A program made the position numbers and the translations under genes. The notes under the pieces were generated by a model. It was not told where the DNA came from. It worked only from the letters and a program-made list of their open reading frames with translations, and did no database searches. A DNA stretch of 64,000 nucleotides. It comes from Ursus arctos (taxonomy: Eukaryota; Chordata; Mammalia; Carnivora; Ursidae). The stretch covers positions 40,344,177-40,408,176 of the forward strand of contig NW_026622863.1 in NCBI RefSeq assembly GCF_023065955.2. Direction: 5' to 3'. Of the stretch, positions 46,310-57,911 are shown one piece after another; the stretch's first letter is position 1, and the number at the start of each line of letters is the position of its first letter.

Positions 46310-47258
46310 ACCTTCACATGGCTGCTTCATCATTCTGGTCTGTCACATCTAGTGGGTCTTCCTAATCACCTGTCACTCTTATCTACTTACTGTTTCACTT
46401 TTTGGAGGTTCTTACAAGACACTCCCCTTTCCTTCCAACAAGTCCTCCTTTGGTATTTGAGCCATTTTCAGGGGAAATATATTTCTGTTTATTTCCCCAA
46501 ATACTCCAAGGAGATGCAAAGAGCACCAGGTAGGAGAAGATGAGACAACCCACCTGGGCTGCAGGAAGGATGAAGGGTGCCCTAAAGATGTGTTTTGGAG
46601 AAAAGGCAGGATGAAGGAGGCATCAGGTCCCTCTGTAGAGGAGAGGTCAGGCTTTACCCAGTGAGATCAGAAGCCTAACAGCCTTCAGTATCACCTCTCA
46701 GTACAAGGTCCTCTGGGCTGAGTTCAGCTGCCCTCACTGTCAAGTTATGACCATGTTATTGAAGGTCTCTGATGCCTGAAAAGTGAGAGTAGCTTCATTA
46801 GTTTTGGGTAAGTCAAATGTGATTAGAACCCATTGTGCAGTCACTGGTACAGGTCCTGAAAGAACCAAGGCACTTACCACTGAGTGCTTCCTAGGAGCCT
46901 ATCTCTGTGCTGGGCATCGAAGGGGAGTCAGACACGTCAAACAGGATTTTAAGCAGTTGTGTTAGGGGGAAAATATTACTGATGAAGAAGCCATTGATGA
47001 AAGTGTGACAAGGCTGTGTGGCTTGAGAGATACAGAAAGTAAAGCATTAAAGGTGAATAGGAAAAGAATTATAATGATTAATAATATTGTTAGCAGCAGC
47101 AGTTGGGCCTCGTGGCTGGCTGTGCACCTAAACTGTATAGTGTAACCTGAACTTTAAGCTAAGGGTTCTATATGCAGTATTCAAACAAATGTTTCCAGTT
47201 GTGCACCCACATTCCTGGGACTGAATCAGCCTATTGAGACTGGCAGTTGCCTTCTATA
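46310..47258. other. Unassigned, no gene seen
   Basis: Mixed-composition intergenic DNA. One short frame (46352-46543, +) has no recognisable domain. Confidence 0.45.
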
Positions 47259-49705
47259 CAGTCATACTTCAGAGATGCAGGTTTGGTTACGGACCACTGG
47301 AATAAAACGTATTGCAATGAAGTGAGTCCACCGAATTTTTTGGTTTCCCAGGGCACTTAAAAGTTATATGTTGTAGTCTATTAAGTATGCAATAGCATTA
47401 CATTTTCAAAAAGTACATACCTTAATTGAAAAACACTTTATTGCTAAAAAATGCTAAGCATTTTCTGAGCTTTAGTAAGTCATGATCTTTTTGCTGGTGG
47501 AGGAGGGTGTCTTGTTGAAGGCTGCTGACTGATCAGAGTGGCAGTTGCTGAAGGTTGGGGTGGCTGTGGCAATTTCTTAAAATAGGACAGCAATGACATT
47601 TGCTGCATCAGTTGACTTTTCCTCTCAAGAATGACTTCTCTATCATGAAATGCTGTTTGATAGCATTTTGGCCATGGCAGAACTTTCAAAACTGGAGTCA
47701 ATCTTCTCAAACTTTGTTGCTGCTTTATCAACTAAGTTATGTAATAACCTAAATCCTTTGCTGTCATTTCAGCAGTCTTCACCATCTTTACCAGGAGTGG
47801 ACTCCATTTTAAGAAACCATTTTCTTTGCTCATCCGTAAGAAGCAACTCCCCATCCCTTCAGTTTGATCATGAGACTGCAGCAATTCAGTCCCATCCTCA
47901 GTCTCCACTTCTAATTCTAGTTCACTTGCTATTTCCATCACATCTGCAGTAACTTCCTCTATCCAAGTCTTGAATCCCTCAAAATCATCCACAAGGGTTG
48001 GAATCAACTTCTGTTCATGTTGATAATTTGTCCTCTTTCCATGAATCATGAATCGTGAATGGCATCTAGAAGGATGAATTCTTTCCAGAAGATTTTTATT
48101 TACTTTGCCCAGATCCATCAGAGGAATCACTATTTATGGCAGCTATAGCCTTACAAAGTTCTTTCTTTTTTTTTTTTTAAAGATTTTATTTATTTATTTG
48201 ACAGAGAGAGTACGAGCAAGGAGAGCAGCAGGCAGAGGGAGAAGCAGGCTCCCCACTGAGCAGGGAGCCTGATGTGGGGCTCGATCCCAGGACTCTGGGA
48301 TCATGACCTGAGCCGAAGGCAGATGCTTAACCGACTGAGCCACCCAGGTGCCTCCAAAATTATTTCTTAAATAACTACTTCTTGATTTATGGGCTGCAAA
48401 ATGGATGTTGTGTTAGCAGGCATGAAAATATTAATCTCATTGTGCACTTCTATCAGAGCTCTTGGGTAACCAGGTGCATTGTCAATTTGACCATAATATT
48501 TTGAAAATAATCTTTTTCTCTGAGCAGTAGGTCTTAACAGTAGGCCTAAAATATTCAGTAAACCATGCTGTAAACAGATGTGCTGTCATCTGGGCTTTGT
48601 TGTTCCATTTATAGAGCACAGGCAGAACAGATTTAGCCTAATTCTTAGAGGTCCTGGGATTTCCAGAACGGTAAATGGACACTAGTTTCCGCTTAAAGTC
48701 ATCAGCTGCATTCACCCCTAAGAAGAGTCAGCTTGTACTTTGAAGCTTTAAGCCAGGCATTGGCTTCTCTCCAACTGTGAAAGCCCGAGATGACATCTTT
48801 TTCCAATGGAATGTGTTTCATCTATGTTGAAAATCTGCTGTTTAGTGTAGCCACCTTCACTAATTATTTTAGCTCGAGCTTCTGGATAACCTCTTCAGCT
48901 TCTGCGTCAGCACTTACTGCTGCACTTTGTACTTTTATAGAGATGCCTTCTTAAACCGCATGAATCAACCTCTCCTGGCTTCCAGCTTCTCTTCTGCAGC
49001 TTCCTCACCTCTCTCAGCCTACCTAGAATTGAAGAGTTAGGGCCTCCCTGTGGATGAGGCTTTGGTATATGGGAATGTTGTGGCTGGTGTTCACACATTT
49101 GTGTGTTCGCTGGAGTAGCACTTTAAATTTTCTTCAAGAACTTTGCCTTTGCCTTCACAACTTGGCTCTTTGGTGCAAGAGGCCTAGCTTTCAGCCTGTT
49201 TTGGCTTTTGAAAACCTTCCTCACTAAGCTTAATCATTTCTTAACTTTTGCGTTAAAGTGAGAGATGTGTGACTCTTCCTTTCATTTGAGCACTTAGAGG
49301 CCATTGTAGGGTTGTCGTTGGCCTAATTTCAATATTGTGTCTCAGGGAATGAGGAGGCCTGAGGAGAGGAGAGAGATGGGGGAACAGGACATTAGTGGAG
49401 CAGTCAGAACACTCTATTGATTAAGTTCATGGTCTTATATGAGTGCAGTTCCTGGCACCCCAAAACAATGACAATAGTGACATCAAAGATCACTGATCAC
49501 AGATCACCATAACAAATATAATAATAAAGGAAAGGTTTTAAATATTGTAAGAATTCCCAAAATGTGACAGAGACCCAAAGCAAGCAAATGCTGTTGGAAA
49601 AATGATGTCAACAGATTTGTTTGATGCAAGTTTGCCACAAATCTTCATCAGTTTGTAAAAAATGCAAATCACAATAAAGTGAAGTGCAAGAAAATGAGGT
49701 ATGGC
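47259..49705 (-). mobile_element. Tigger1 (pogo-type) DNA transposon, nearly complete
   Basis: The left end CAGTCATACTTCAGAGATGC and the right end ..GAAAATGAGGTATGG are the imperfect terminal inverted repeats. The interior follows Tigger1 throughout (for example TTTTTTGGTTTCCCAGGGC, GGCCATTGTAGGGTTGTCG). A - strand frame at 47732-48130 retains part of the transposase (IPLMDLGKVNKN..). With the inserted SINE removed it spans about 2.26 kb, close to the element's usual 2.4 kb. The transposase frame is broken, so it is a fossil. Confidence 0.9.
48165..48354 (-). mobile_element. CAN-SINE inside Tigger1
   Basis: Full-length reversed copy with GACAGAGAGAGTACGAGC body. The flanks AAAGTTCTTTCTT and AAAATTATTTCTT are an imperfect target duplication, and Tigger1 text is continuous on both sides. 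Confidence 0.95.
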
Positions 49706-49724
49706 AAAAAAGCCTGGGAAGTCC

Positions 49725-49870
49725 CTTCATTTCTCAAGCCTTGATTTCTAAATCAAAGCAAAATTAATTCCTGTGTTACCAGGTGGTTGTGAAAAATTAA
49801 AGAGAAAATATTCATAAAGCAAACAACGGAGTGCCTGGCACATGTGAGTTGCTTGGTGTGTTTTTCTCAC
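49725..49870 (+). mobile_element. MIR SINE
   Basis: 'TCCCTTCATTTCTCAAGCC', 'CAGGTGGTTGTGAAAAATTA' and 'GGAGTGCCTGGCACATGTG' follow the second half of MIR. Confidence 0.7.
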
Positions 49871-49874
49871 GTTT

Positions 49875-50010
49875 ATTAATCCTCCCACTGACTACGAGGT
49901 GAATGTCACAATCCCCTCCCTGGCATTGTCAGCACCCTGACACTCAACTCTAGCAAGTTTCCTGGAGGCACACATCTCAAGAACATAGGCTAGATTTGAA
50001 CACCCAGTAA
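49875..50010 (-). mobile_element. MIR SINE, opposite orientation
   Basis: 'CTACGAGGTGAATGTCACAA', 'GGAGGCACACATCTCAAG' and 'GGCTAGATTTGAACACCC' follow reverse-complemented MIR. Diverged. Confidence 0.6.
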
Positions 50011-50059
50011 AAAACCATACAATTGCCCCATGACAATATTGTGTCTCAGAAGATTAAGG

Positions 50060-50240
50060 ATTCTTTTGGCAACCACACAGTCCTCTTACACCTCGTTGAA
50101 CAAAAAATATTCCCTTTGGCATACTGTTCCTTCAGCCTAGAATGTCTTCCTTTTCTCCTTTATTATCAAGCTCATCTGCCAGAGGGACTACTGCCCACCT
50201 TACAAAATTCACTTTAGTTGTCACCCAGGCTTCCTCAGAC
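50060..50240 (+). mobile_element. L2-like fragment
   Basis: 'GTTCCTTCAGCCTAGAATGT' and 'GTCACCCAGGCTTCCTCAGA' match the style of the L2 3' region. Short and diverged. Confidence 0.45.
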
Positions 50241-51049
50241 ACCAATGGAGGAAATGAGGAATCAAAAAGCTGTAAGACATATAGAAAATCAAGAGCAGAA
50301 AAGGCAGAAATTCCTCCTTTCCAGTAATTACTTTTAATGTAAATGGATTAAATTTCCAATAAAAGAGACTTGCAGAATGGATTAAAAAATGATCCAAGCA
50401 AATGCTAGTCTACAAGTGAGTCACAGTAGATCGAAAGACACAAATATGTTAAAAGTCAAAGGGTCGAAAAGCTCTTTTATGCAAGTAGTAACCAAAACAG
50501 CTGTGGTACTTCCTATATTAATATCAGACAAAATAGACTTTAAATCTAAAAGATTACAAGTGACAAGGTCATTATATTTTAATAAAGTGTTCACAGGAAA
50601 AAGATATCACAATGATCTAATTGCACATTTGCACATCTAATAACAGTCCCATGAAAAGATGAGGCAAAATTGACCGAATTAAAGGGAAAAATAGACTATT
50701 GTATGTTTACTATTTGGAGACTTCAATAGTCTACTTGAAATAATAGATAGTTCACCACACAGAAGATAAATAAAGGAATAAAGGACTTGAACAACTCAAT
50801 AAACCAACTACATCTAACAGACAAATAACAATACTCGACCTCAAAACTGCAGAACACACCTTCTTCTCAATTGCACACAGCCCATTTTTCATGATGGGTT
50901 TATTTATTAGCCTATAAAACAAGTATCAATAGATTGAACAGATAGATGTCATACAAAGTAATTTTCTTGACCACAACAGGAAGAAGTTAGAAATTAATAA
51001 GGAAAAGTGGACAAATATGCAGAAATGAAACTATGCACTCTTAAACAAC

Positions 51050-51385
51050 GACTAAGGTCTTGAATGTTTGTGTCCTCCCCAAGTTCCGATGTTGAAGTCC
51101 TACTACCCAATGTGATGGTGTTAAAAGGTGGGTCTTTTGAGAGGTGCTTAGGTTGTAATGGTGGAACCCTCATGAATGGGATTAGTGCTCTTATAAAAGA
51201 GATCCCACAGAACTCTCTAGCCCCTTCTGGCCTGTGAGGATACAAAAGAAGTCTGCAACCTGAAAGAGAGCCTGACAATGCTGGCACCCTGATCTCAGAC
51301 TTCCACCCTCAAGAACTGTGAAAAATACATTTATGCTGCTTATAAGCTACCCAATCTCTGGTATTTTGTCCTGAGTGGACTAAGA
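51050..51385 (+). mobile_element. MaLR (MLT1/MST-type) LTR with target duplication
   Basis: Sense landmarks: 'TTGAATGTTTGTGTCCTCCC', 'ATGAATGGGATTAGTGCTC', 'TTATAAAAGAGATCCCACAG', and the TATTTTGTCCTGAGTGGAC end. AAACAAC flanks it at 51043-51049 and 51386-51392, consistent with retroviral-type insertion into the L1. Confidence 0.85.
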
Positions 51386-51866
51386 AAACAACCAATGGGT
51401 CAAAGAATAAATCACAAATCAGAAGATATTAATCAGAAAAGACTAATGAAAATGAAAACCCAGCATACCAAAATTAATGGTATATAGAAAGAGTAGTGCT
51501 AGGAGGGAAACTTATAAATTGCCTACATGAGAAAATATCTGGAATCAATAACCTAACTTTACACCCTCAGTAACTACAAAAAGGACAAATTAAACAAAAA
51601 GGTACAGAAGAAGGAAATAATAATAATAATTAAAAAAAAACCAAAGTCTAGATAAACCAAATAGAAAATAGAAAAACACAGAGAAAATCAATGAAACCAG
51701 AAGTTGGCTCTTTGAAAAGATCAACAGAATTGGCAGACCTTTACCTAGACTGACAAAGCGAAAAAAAGAAAATACAAATAACTAAAACTGGAACTGAAAA
51801 TGGAGATATTACTACCAACCTTACAGAGGTAAAAAGGATTATAAGACAATATTAAGAACAACTGTA

Positions 51867-52048
51867 GGGGCACCTGGGTTGCTCAGTTGGTTAAGCGTCC
51901 AAATAATTTTGGCTCAGGTCATGATCTCAGGGGTCATGAGATCAAGCCCCTTGTCAAGCTCCATTCTAGGCATGGAGCCTGCTTAAAATTTTCTCTCCCC
52001 CTCCCCCCCCATTATTTGTGTGTGCTCTCTCTCTCTCTGTCAAAACAA
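51867..52048 (+). mobile_element. CAN-SINE with target-site duplication
   Basis: AACAACTGTA at 51857-51866 and 52049-52058. The body is an older variant (GGATGGAGCC replaced by GGCATGGAGCCTGCTT). Confidence 0.94.
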
Positions 52049-52069
52049 AACAACTGTACACCAACAAAT

Positions 52070-52133
52070 TATTTTTTTCTTTCTCCAAATTTTTATTTAA
52101 ATTCCAGTCAGTTAACATACAGTGTAATATTAG
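52070..52133 (-). mobile_element. Very short carnivore L1 3'-end insertion
   Basis: 'TTAACATACAGTGTAATATTAG' is the same text as the 3'UTR of the - strand L1 at 57.93-57.97 kb. The flanks AACAAATTA and AATAAATTA resemble a target duplication. This looks like an extreme 5' truncation of about 60 bases. Confidence 0.6.
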
Positions 52134-53570
52134 TAAATCAATAAATTAGATAACCAAACAGAAATGGACAAAATCCTTGAAACACAGAAATTACTTAAAC
52201 TGACTTGAAGAAATAGAATATTTCAACACATCTACAAAGAGATTGAATCAGTAATCAAAAACCTCCCGAAAAAGAAAAGTCCTGGACCAGATCACTGTAC
52301 AAGTGAATTCCACTAAACATTTAATGAAGAATTAACACCAATCCTTCTTCTCAAGCTTCCAAATAATTAAGAGGAGGAAACACTCCCTAACGTATTCTAT
52401 GAGGCCAACATTGTTCTGATAAAGAAATCACATGAAAAGAAAATTACAGGTTAGTGTTCTTTGTGAATATAGTTGCAAAAATCCTCAACAAAATATTAGC
52501 AAATAGAATCTGACATATTAAAAGTTTTGTTCAGCACGACCAAGTAGAATTTATCCCAGCAATGCAAGAGTGAGAAGAAAATCAACCAATGTAATCCATC
52601 CCATTAATCAAATGAAGAAAAAACTCACATGATCATCTTAATTTATGCAGAAAAGGTATTCAACAAAATCCTATAACCTTCATGATAAAAATGCTCAGAC
52701 AACTAGGAATAGAAGGAAAACTTCTCAATGTGATGAAGGTATACATGAAAAAAACTACAGCTAACATTATCCTCAGTGCTGAAAGACTGAAAGCTTTTTC
52801 TCTAAGGTCAGAAAAAAGACAGGAGACCTGCTTTCACAGTTACCATTCAGCATTGTACTTGAAGTTCTACCCCAGAGCTACAAGGCAAGAAAAGGAAATA
52901 AAAGGCATCCAAAATGGAAAGGAGATTGTAAAATTGTTTTTGCAGCTGACATGATCCTCTATATAAAAGGATTCATTTAAAAATTCACAAAAACTAATAA
53001 GGTTAATACATGAATTCAGCAAAGTTGCAGGGAAAATCAGTACCCCAAATCAATTCTGTACCTATGGAACAGCAATGACCAATCCCAAAAGGAAATTAAG
53101 AAACTCCTTCCATTTATAATAGTACCTACCAGAGGAAAATATTTAGTAATCAATCTAACCAAGATGAAATATTTGCTGAAAACTAAAACACATTGCTGGA
53201 GAAAATTAAAGATGTCCTAAATAAATGGAAAGATATCTCATGTTCGAAAGAAAACAGAAAGACTTAACATTGTTAAGATGTCAAGCATACCCAAAGAGAT
53301 TCACAGATTCAATGCAATTAAAATTCCAACAGCCTTTTTATTTTTCCCCCTCGGAAATGGGAATGCCAATCCCCAAATTCATAATGGAATTACAAAGGGC
53401 CCCAAGTAGCCAAAACAATCCTAAGAAGAATAAAGTTGGAAGACTTGTATTACCCAACTTCACAATTTATTACAGTGCTACATTGGTTATAACAGGATGG
53501 CAGTGACATAAAGACAGACATAAGCCCTCACATATATGGTCAATTAATTTTCAACAAGGATGCCAAGACC

Positions 53571-53765
53571 ATTTAAGAGGAAGGACACTGAAAAAATTGA
53601 AAAGCAGGCAATATTTCCTAACTTATTTTATGATGCCAGCATTGCCCTGATACCAGAATCAGACAAAGATACTACAAGAACGAAAAACAAAACAAAACAA
53701 AAAAAACCCCACAGACCAGTATCCTTTATGAAAATGGATGCAAACATACTGAAAAGACTAGCAAC
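53571..53765 (+). mobile_element. Displaced L1 RT segment inside L1
   Basis: 'ATTTCCTAACTTATTTTATG', 'GCATTGCCCTGATACCAGAA' and 'CTTTATGAAAATGGATGC' belong to the RT region, which this L1 already has near 52.38-52.52 kb, yet here they follow ORF2 C-terminal text. It is a second, out-of-order copy. Confidence 0.65.
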
Positions 53766-54554
53766 AGACATTTCTCTAAAGAAGATATATAAATGGTTAA
53801 AAAAACATGAAAAATGGTCAACATAATTAGTCATCAGAAATGCAAATCAAAACCACAGTGAGATCACTGCCGAGATGGCTATAACAGGAAAATTTTAAAA
53901 AGGGAAAATAAGTGTCAGTGACATTGTAGAGAAAATGGAATACTTTGTGCAATGCTTATGGGAATGTAGAAATGGTACAGCCCTTGTGGAATATAGTATT
54001 TTGATTCCTCAAGTGATTAAATATAGAACTCTCATATGTCTCAGCAGTTCCACTTCTAGATATATACTCAAAAGAATTGAAAGCAGGGACTCAAACAGAT
54101 AATTGATCACCAACGTTTATGGTGACAGCATTATTAACAATAGCCAAAGAGGATGAAAAACAAGCCAAATATCCATCAACACATGAACTGATGAACAAAA
54201 TGTGGCATATACATACAATGGAGTATTATTCAGCCTTAAAAGGAATAGAATTCTGTTACATACTACAATATTTATGAACCTTGGAACCATTATACTGCGA
54301 TAAGCCATACACAAAAGGACAAATATGGTATGATTACATTTATATGAGGTACCTAGACTAGGGCAATTCATAAAGACATAAAGTAGAATAAGAGGTTACC
54401 AGCAGCTGGGGGCAGTGTGGAAAGAGGAGTTATTGTTCAACTGAACCGTTACTGTTTGGGATGATGAACAAGTTCTAGAAATGGATAGTGCTGAGAGATG
54501 CACAGCAGTGTGAATGTACTTAATACTACTGTACATTTAAAAATGGTTAAAATG

Positions 54555-54742
54555 GGGGCACCTGGGTGGCACAGTGGTTAAGCGTCTGCCTTTGGCTCAG
54601 GGCGTGATCCCGGCGTTATGGGATCGAGCCCCACATCAGGCTCCTCCGCTATGAGCCTGCTTCTTCCTCTCCCACTCCCCCTGCTTGTGTTCCCTCTCTC
54701 GCTGGCTGTCTCTACCTCTGTCAAATAAATAAAGTCTTTTAA
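54555..54742 (+). mobile_element. CAN-SINE, SINEC1 (bear-type) with 16-base target-site duplication
   Basis: It carries the diagnostic GGGCGTGATCCCGGCGTTAT and CTCCGCTATGAGCCTGCTTC words and a GCTGGCTGTCTCTACCTCTG end. AAAAATGGTTAAAATG is perfectly repeated at 54539-54554 and 54743-54758. One of the youngest SINEs here. Confidence 0.97.
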
Positions 54743-54790
54743 AAAAATGGTTAAAATGATAAACTTTATATTATATATATCCTACAATAA

Positions 54791-55519
54791 AAAGAAAAAA
54801 CCTCAATAAACTATACATAGCCTTCTTGTTCTAGGGAAATTGGCTGCTATGTCTTTGTTTCTAACAGAAGTAAGGCAAAAGGGAGAAACCCATGCAAATT
54901 ATCCAAATTTCATATAAGATAATATATATTTTGTGGTGATTTTCAGAATGCCACAAGCCACACCTGCTAGGTTTTGTCTCTTGGAGCTAACTTATCTCTG
55001 CCGGAATCCTCCAGTAGACAAGTTAATGGAAATTACACACTGAGACTAGAATGGAACACATCAGGAAAAAACAGGACCGTCTGTAAGTACTCACTAATTA
55101 CACTGAGAAGAACCTGATTTTTTGGAAGTGTGGCAGGTCCTAACATGTAAACAAATTGCTTAATTATTTGTGGTTTTATTTCTCCTTTAAAAATTATTTT
55201 TGTAAGAATAATAGTCTCATGCAGGATTACTCATTGACAATTAGCACTTATGTGAGGAAAAAAACCATTTGTTGATGACTGTAGGTTGCTAATTATATTA
55301 TGATTTAAATTCTGAAATTGTTATGAAACATACAAACCCATTTCCTCATTGTAAATCTTAGGAGAATTGAGACACTGAAAGGCCCAAGACATAGATGCAG
55401 GAAATGTTGAGAGAATATGTGAATTCTTATAGTAATTGAGTAAATCAGTAGTTTACAGTATGGTCCTTGGAGCAGCAACATCAGCACCGTGAAACCTGGC
55501 ATAAATGCAAATTCTTAGA
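54791..55519. other. Unassigned, no gene seen
   Basis: AT-rich sequence with short frames only and no recognised repeat family. Confidence 0.45.
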
Positions 55520-55745
55520 ACGTTGTTTCTGGCAGAGAGGAACATCTGAACAAAGGCCTGGTAGCTGGAGAGGCTGGGTTTTAGGGAGGAAAAGAAGTTC
55601 TGTTGTGTTGAGGTAGTTTGTGGTGGTTGGGAGAGCATTCATCAAGGCAGAGATGGGGAGGGGTTGGAGCCTAAGGTATCTTTCCTGATATATTAGGGGT
55701 TTGGATTTCATCCTAAGAGCAACAGGAAATGTGGAAACAAAGGAG
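55520..55745 (-). mobile_element. L2 fragment
   Basis: 'GAACAAAGGCCTGGTAGCTG', 'GGATTTCATCCTAAGAGCAA' and 'AGAGAGGAACATCTGAAC' follow reverse-complemented L2 order. Confidence 0.6.
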
Positions 55746-56299
55746 CACCTTCTTCATGCCCTAGGGACAGACTGGGTCATTAATAAGGGAACAGATGCTG
55801 GGCTGAAGAATGGACCACCTCTAGAAGGCACCCTTGCAGGCATCCAGCCTCTACAGCAGGGTCTTCTAGTTTCTCCATAGGAGCAAAGGCCCAGAGCTAT
55901 TTTAAAAAATTGTTCAGAGTCTCCATGATGGAATTTTGTTGTTGTTTTGTTTTACAAACCCTTTGGGGACCCTCAACCTACGCCTCTAGGCTGAATGGAG
56001 GTGGACTCCCAAGAAGTACCTGGTTGGAGAGAGAACTGGGAGGTCCCAGTTCTATAAGCCATTTAGTTATACTCCCATATATCAGATACAACACACACCC
56101 AATGCAAATAGGAGTATGGATAGATCACTATTTAGTCATGACTATACAGAGGCTGTACATTTTGAAAAGGTTTCCTTTTACTAAAACATGAAAGCTAATC
56201 AGCGATCACTTGAGCCCCCAGGAGACAAACAAGAAGACAGACTCACGGGTGCCTAAATGCAGAGAATTGAGAGCAGTCTTGATGGGCCTTCTGAGGACC
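55746..56299. other. Unassigned, no gene seen
   Basis: The frame at 55910-56191 (+) has no recognisable domain. No CAN-SINE or young L1 text. Confidence 0.4.
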
Positions 56300-56950
56300 C
56301 CACCTTTCACAGGCAGTGCTAGAGTTGTCCGTTTACATTTGTTTATGTAATTTCTGCAAGAATGCAGGTCTCCCCACTGAAATATTTACAGGAATGCAAA
56401 ACTATTCACAAATCATGTCTGACATCTAATCAAAGATAAATGATGATATACAGAAACAAGAGAATATAACCTAAATCAGAAGAAAAACCAATCATTTAAA
56501 ATAAGCACAGAATAAAAGTAAAAGTAGAAGACATTAAAACAGAATAATGTATTCCATATGTCTAAGAAGCAAGGAGAAAGACTGAACATGTTAAGTAGGA
56601 ACATGAAAGACCTAAGGAAGACCTTAGTCTAATTAAAAGAGATAAAAACTATCATTTATGGTATGAAATACACTGGCTGGAACTAAGGGCAAAGTGGACA
56701 TTGCAGAAGAAAAGTTAAGGAACCTGGATGGTGTAGCAGTAGAAACTATTCGAAATGAAACTGAGAGAAACAAACAAAATATCAATGAGCTGTGAGACAA
56801 CTTTGAAGGAACTAATACACACATATAATTGACAGCCCTGAAAGAGAGGTAGACAGACAGAAAATCATTGGAAGAAACAATGCCTGAAATGTTTCTAAAT
56901 TGTTGGAAACTAAAAACCTACAGAACAAAGAAGTCTAAGAAAATTTCACC
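56300..56950 (+). mobile_element. Ancient L1/HAL1-like ORF1 remnant
   Basis: Adenine-rich sense text such as 'AGTAGAAACTATTCGAAATG' and 'ATAATTGACAGCCCTGAAAG' is typical of old L1/HAL1 ORF1 regions. Diverged, no open frame. Confidence 0.55.
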
Positions 56951-56952
56951 AA

Positions 56953-57905
56953 GGCTGGAGCTTGGGAAAATGGTGAAATAGGAGGATGCCGAGCTCACCC
57001 TGTCCCATGTTTTCAACTAGATATCATTCACGTCCAAGTCAGTAAACCATAGAGTGATCTGAAGACTGGCAGAGCGAACTCCACAGCTAAATACAGAGAA
57101 AAAGCTGCATGTGAGAGGTTAGGAAGGTCAGAAGGATGCAGGGAGGCAGCCTGAAGGAGGGAGGGAGCCGCGTTTTGCCGAGAGGGTGGAGAAACAGGCC
57201 CTCACACCAAGGAGTTCACATGGGAAAGACTAAGATAGCATTTGGCTTTAAAAACCAGAGGGGCTGAATTCTGTGAGTTTGTAAAATCAGTGGGGACTTG
57301 AAACCTGGAGCTTTAGAGGTCAGCTGACCCAGCACTAGGGGAGCCAGGAAAGCAAGCGATCGCTGGGTCCCTGTCCTTTTAAAAAGACAGCAGACTGCAT
57401 GGCTGCATGGCGAGGCAACATAAAAATGCCAGTTTACACAACACTGGGGGCACACAGGAGACAGATCTGTTCATATTGAATTCAGAGCATGTTGGGGGAC
57501 TTCTCCAAACAAGGGAGCTAGCAGGTGCCATCCCCTCCCCCCTCACCTTGCATAAGCACAAAGCCAACTGTGGGGTTAGGGCTGCAAAGACACTTGTTAC
57601 CTAACCCACTAGCAGTGTGCCACACCCATGAGTTCTCCTGAGGACTTGCCCATTCCAAGCCTGCTAGCCTAGGCCCTGGGCTCCGCAAATTTGTTAAAGC
57701 CTCAAGTGCCCAGCCCAGCTGTTTAGAGCACAGCTGCCACCACTCACCACACACATCTGCCATGCCATGCCCAGTTGTGTGCCCCAGCCACCCTTGTGTT
57801 TTACCCAGCCTCGCACCCCAAGCCAGCATCGCATGCTGTGCCCAGCCAAACACCCACAGATGCTATGTTAAAGCAACTAAGAGTCTGTGGGTCGGGAGCT
57901 AGACT
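56953..57905 (+). mobile_element. Carnivore L1 5'UTR fragment, sense
   Basis: It starts near GGAAAATGGTGAAATAGGAG (a degenerate YY1-type L1 tip) and continues with L1-5'UTR wording 'GATCTGAAGACTGGCAGAGC' and 'AAATACAGAGAAAAAGCTGC', then a GC-richer part with CACCCA-type repeats. No ORF1 follows; it is cut by the - strand L1 at 57912. Confidence 0.65.
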
Positions 57906-57911
57906 CCTGGA

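Larger units (their letters stand above)
50305..54790 (+). mobile_element. L1, sense orientation, decayed, with several insertions
   Basis: Sense L1 starts in the endonuclease region (CAGTAATTACTTTTAATGTA) and continues through RT (52240-52980, with 'ATTTATGCAGAAAAGGTATTC') to the ORF2 C-terminal region and A-rich 3' part near 54.79 kb. Frames are broken. It is interrupted by an MLT1 LTR, two SINEs, a tiny L1 3' fragment and a displaced L1 piece. Confidence 0.82.

Noticed and set aside
47732..48130. Functional transposase-derived gene
   Set aside because: Only part of the Tigger1 transposase is open; the remainder is broken and a SINE interrupts it.
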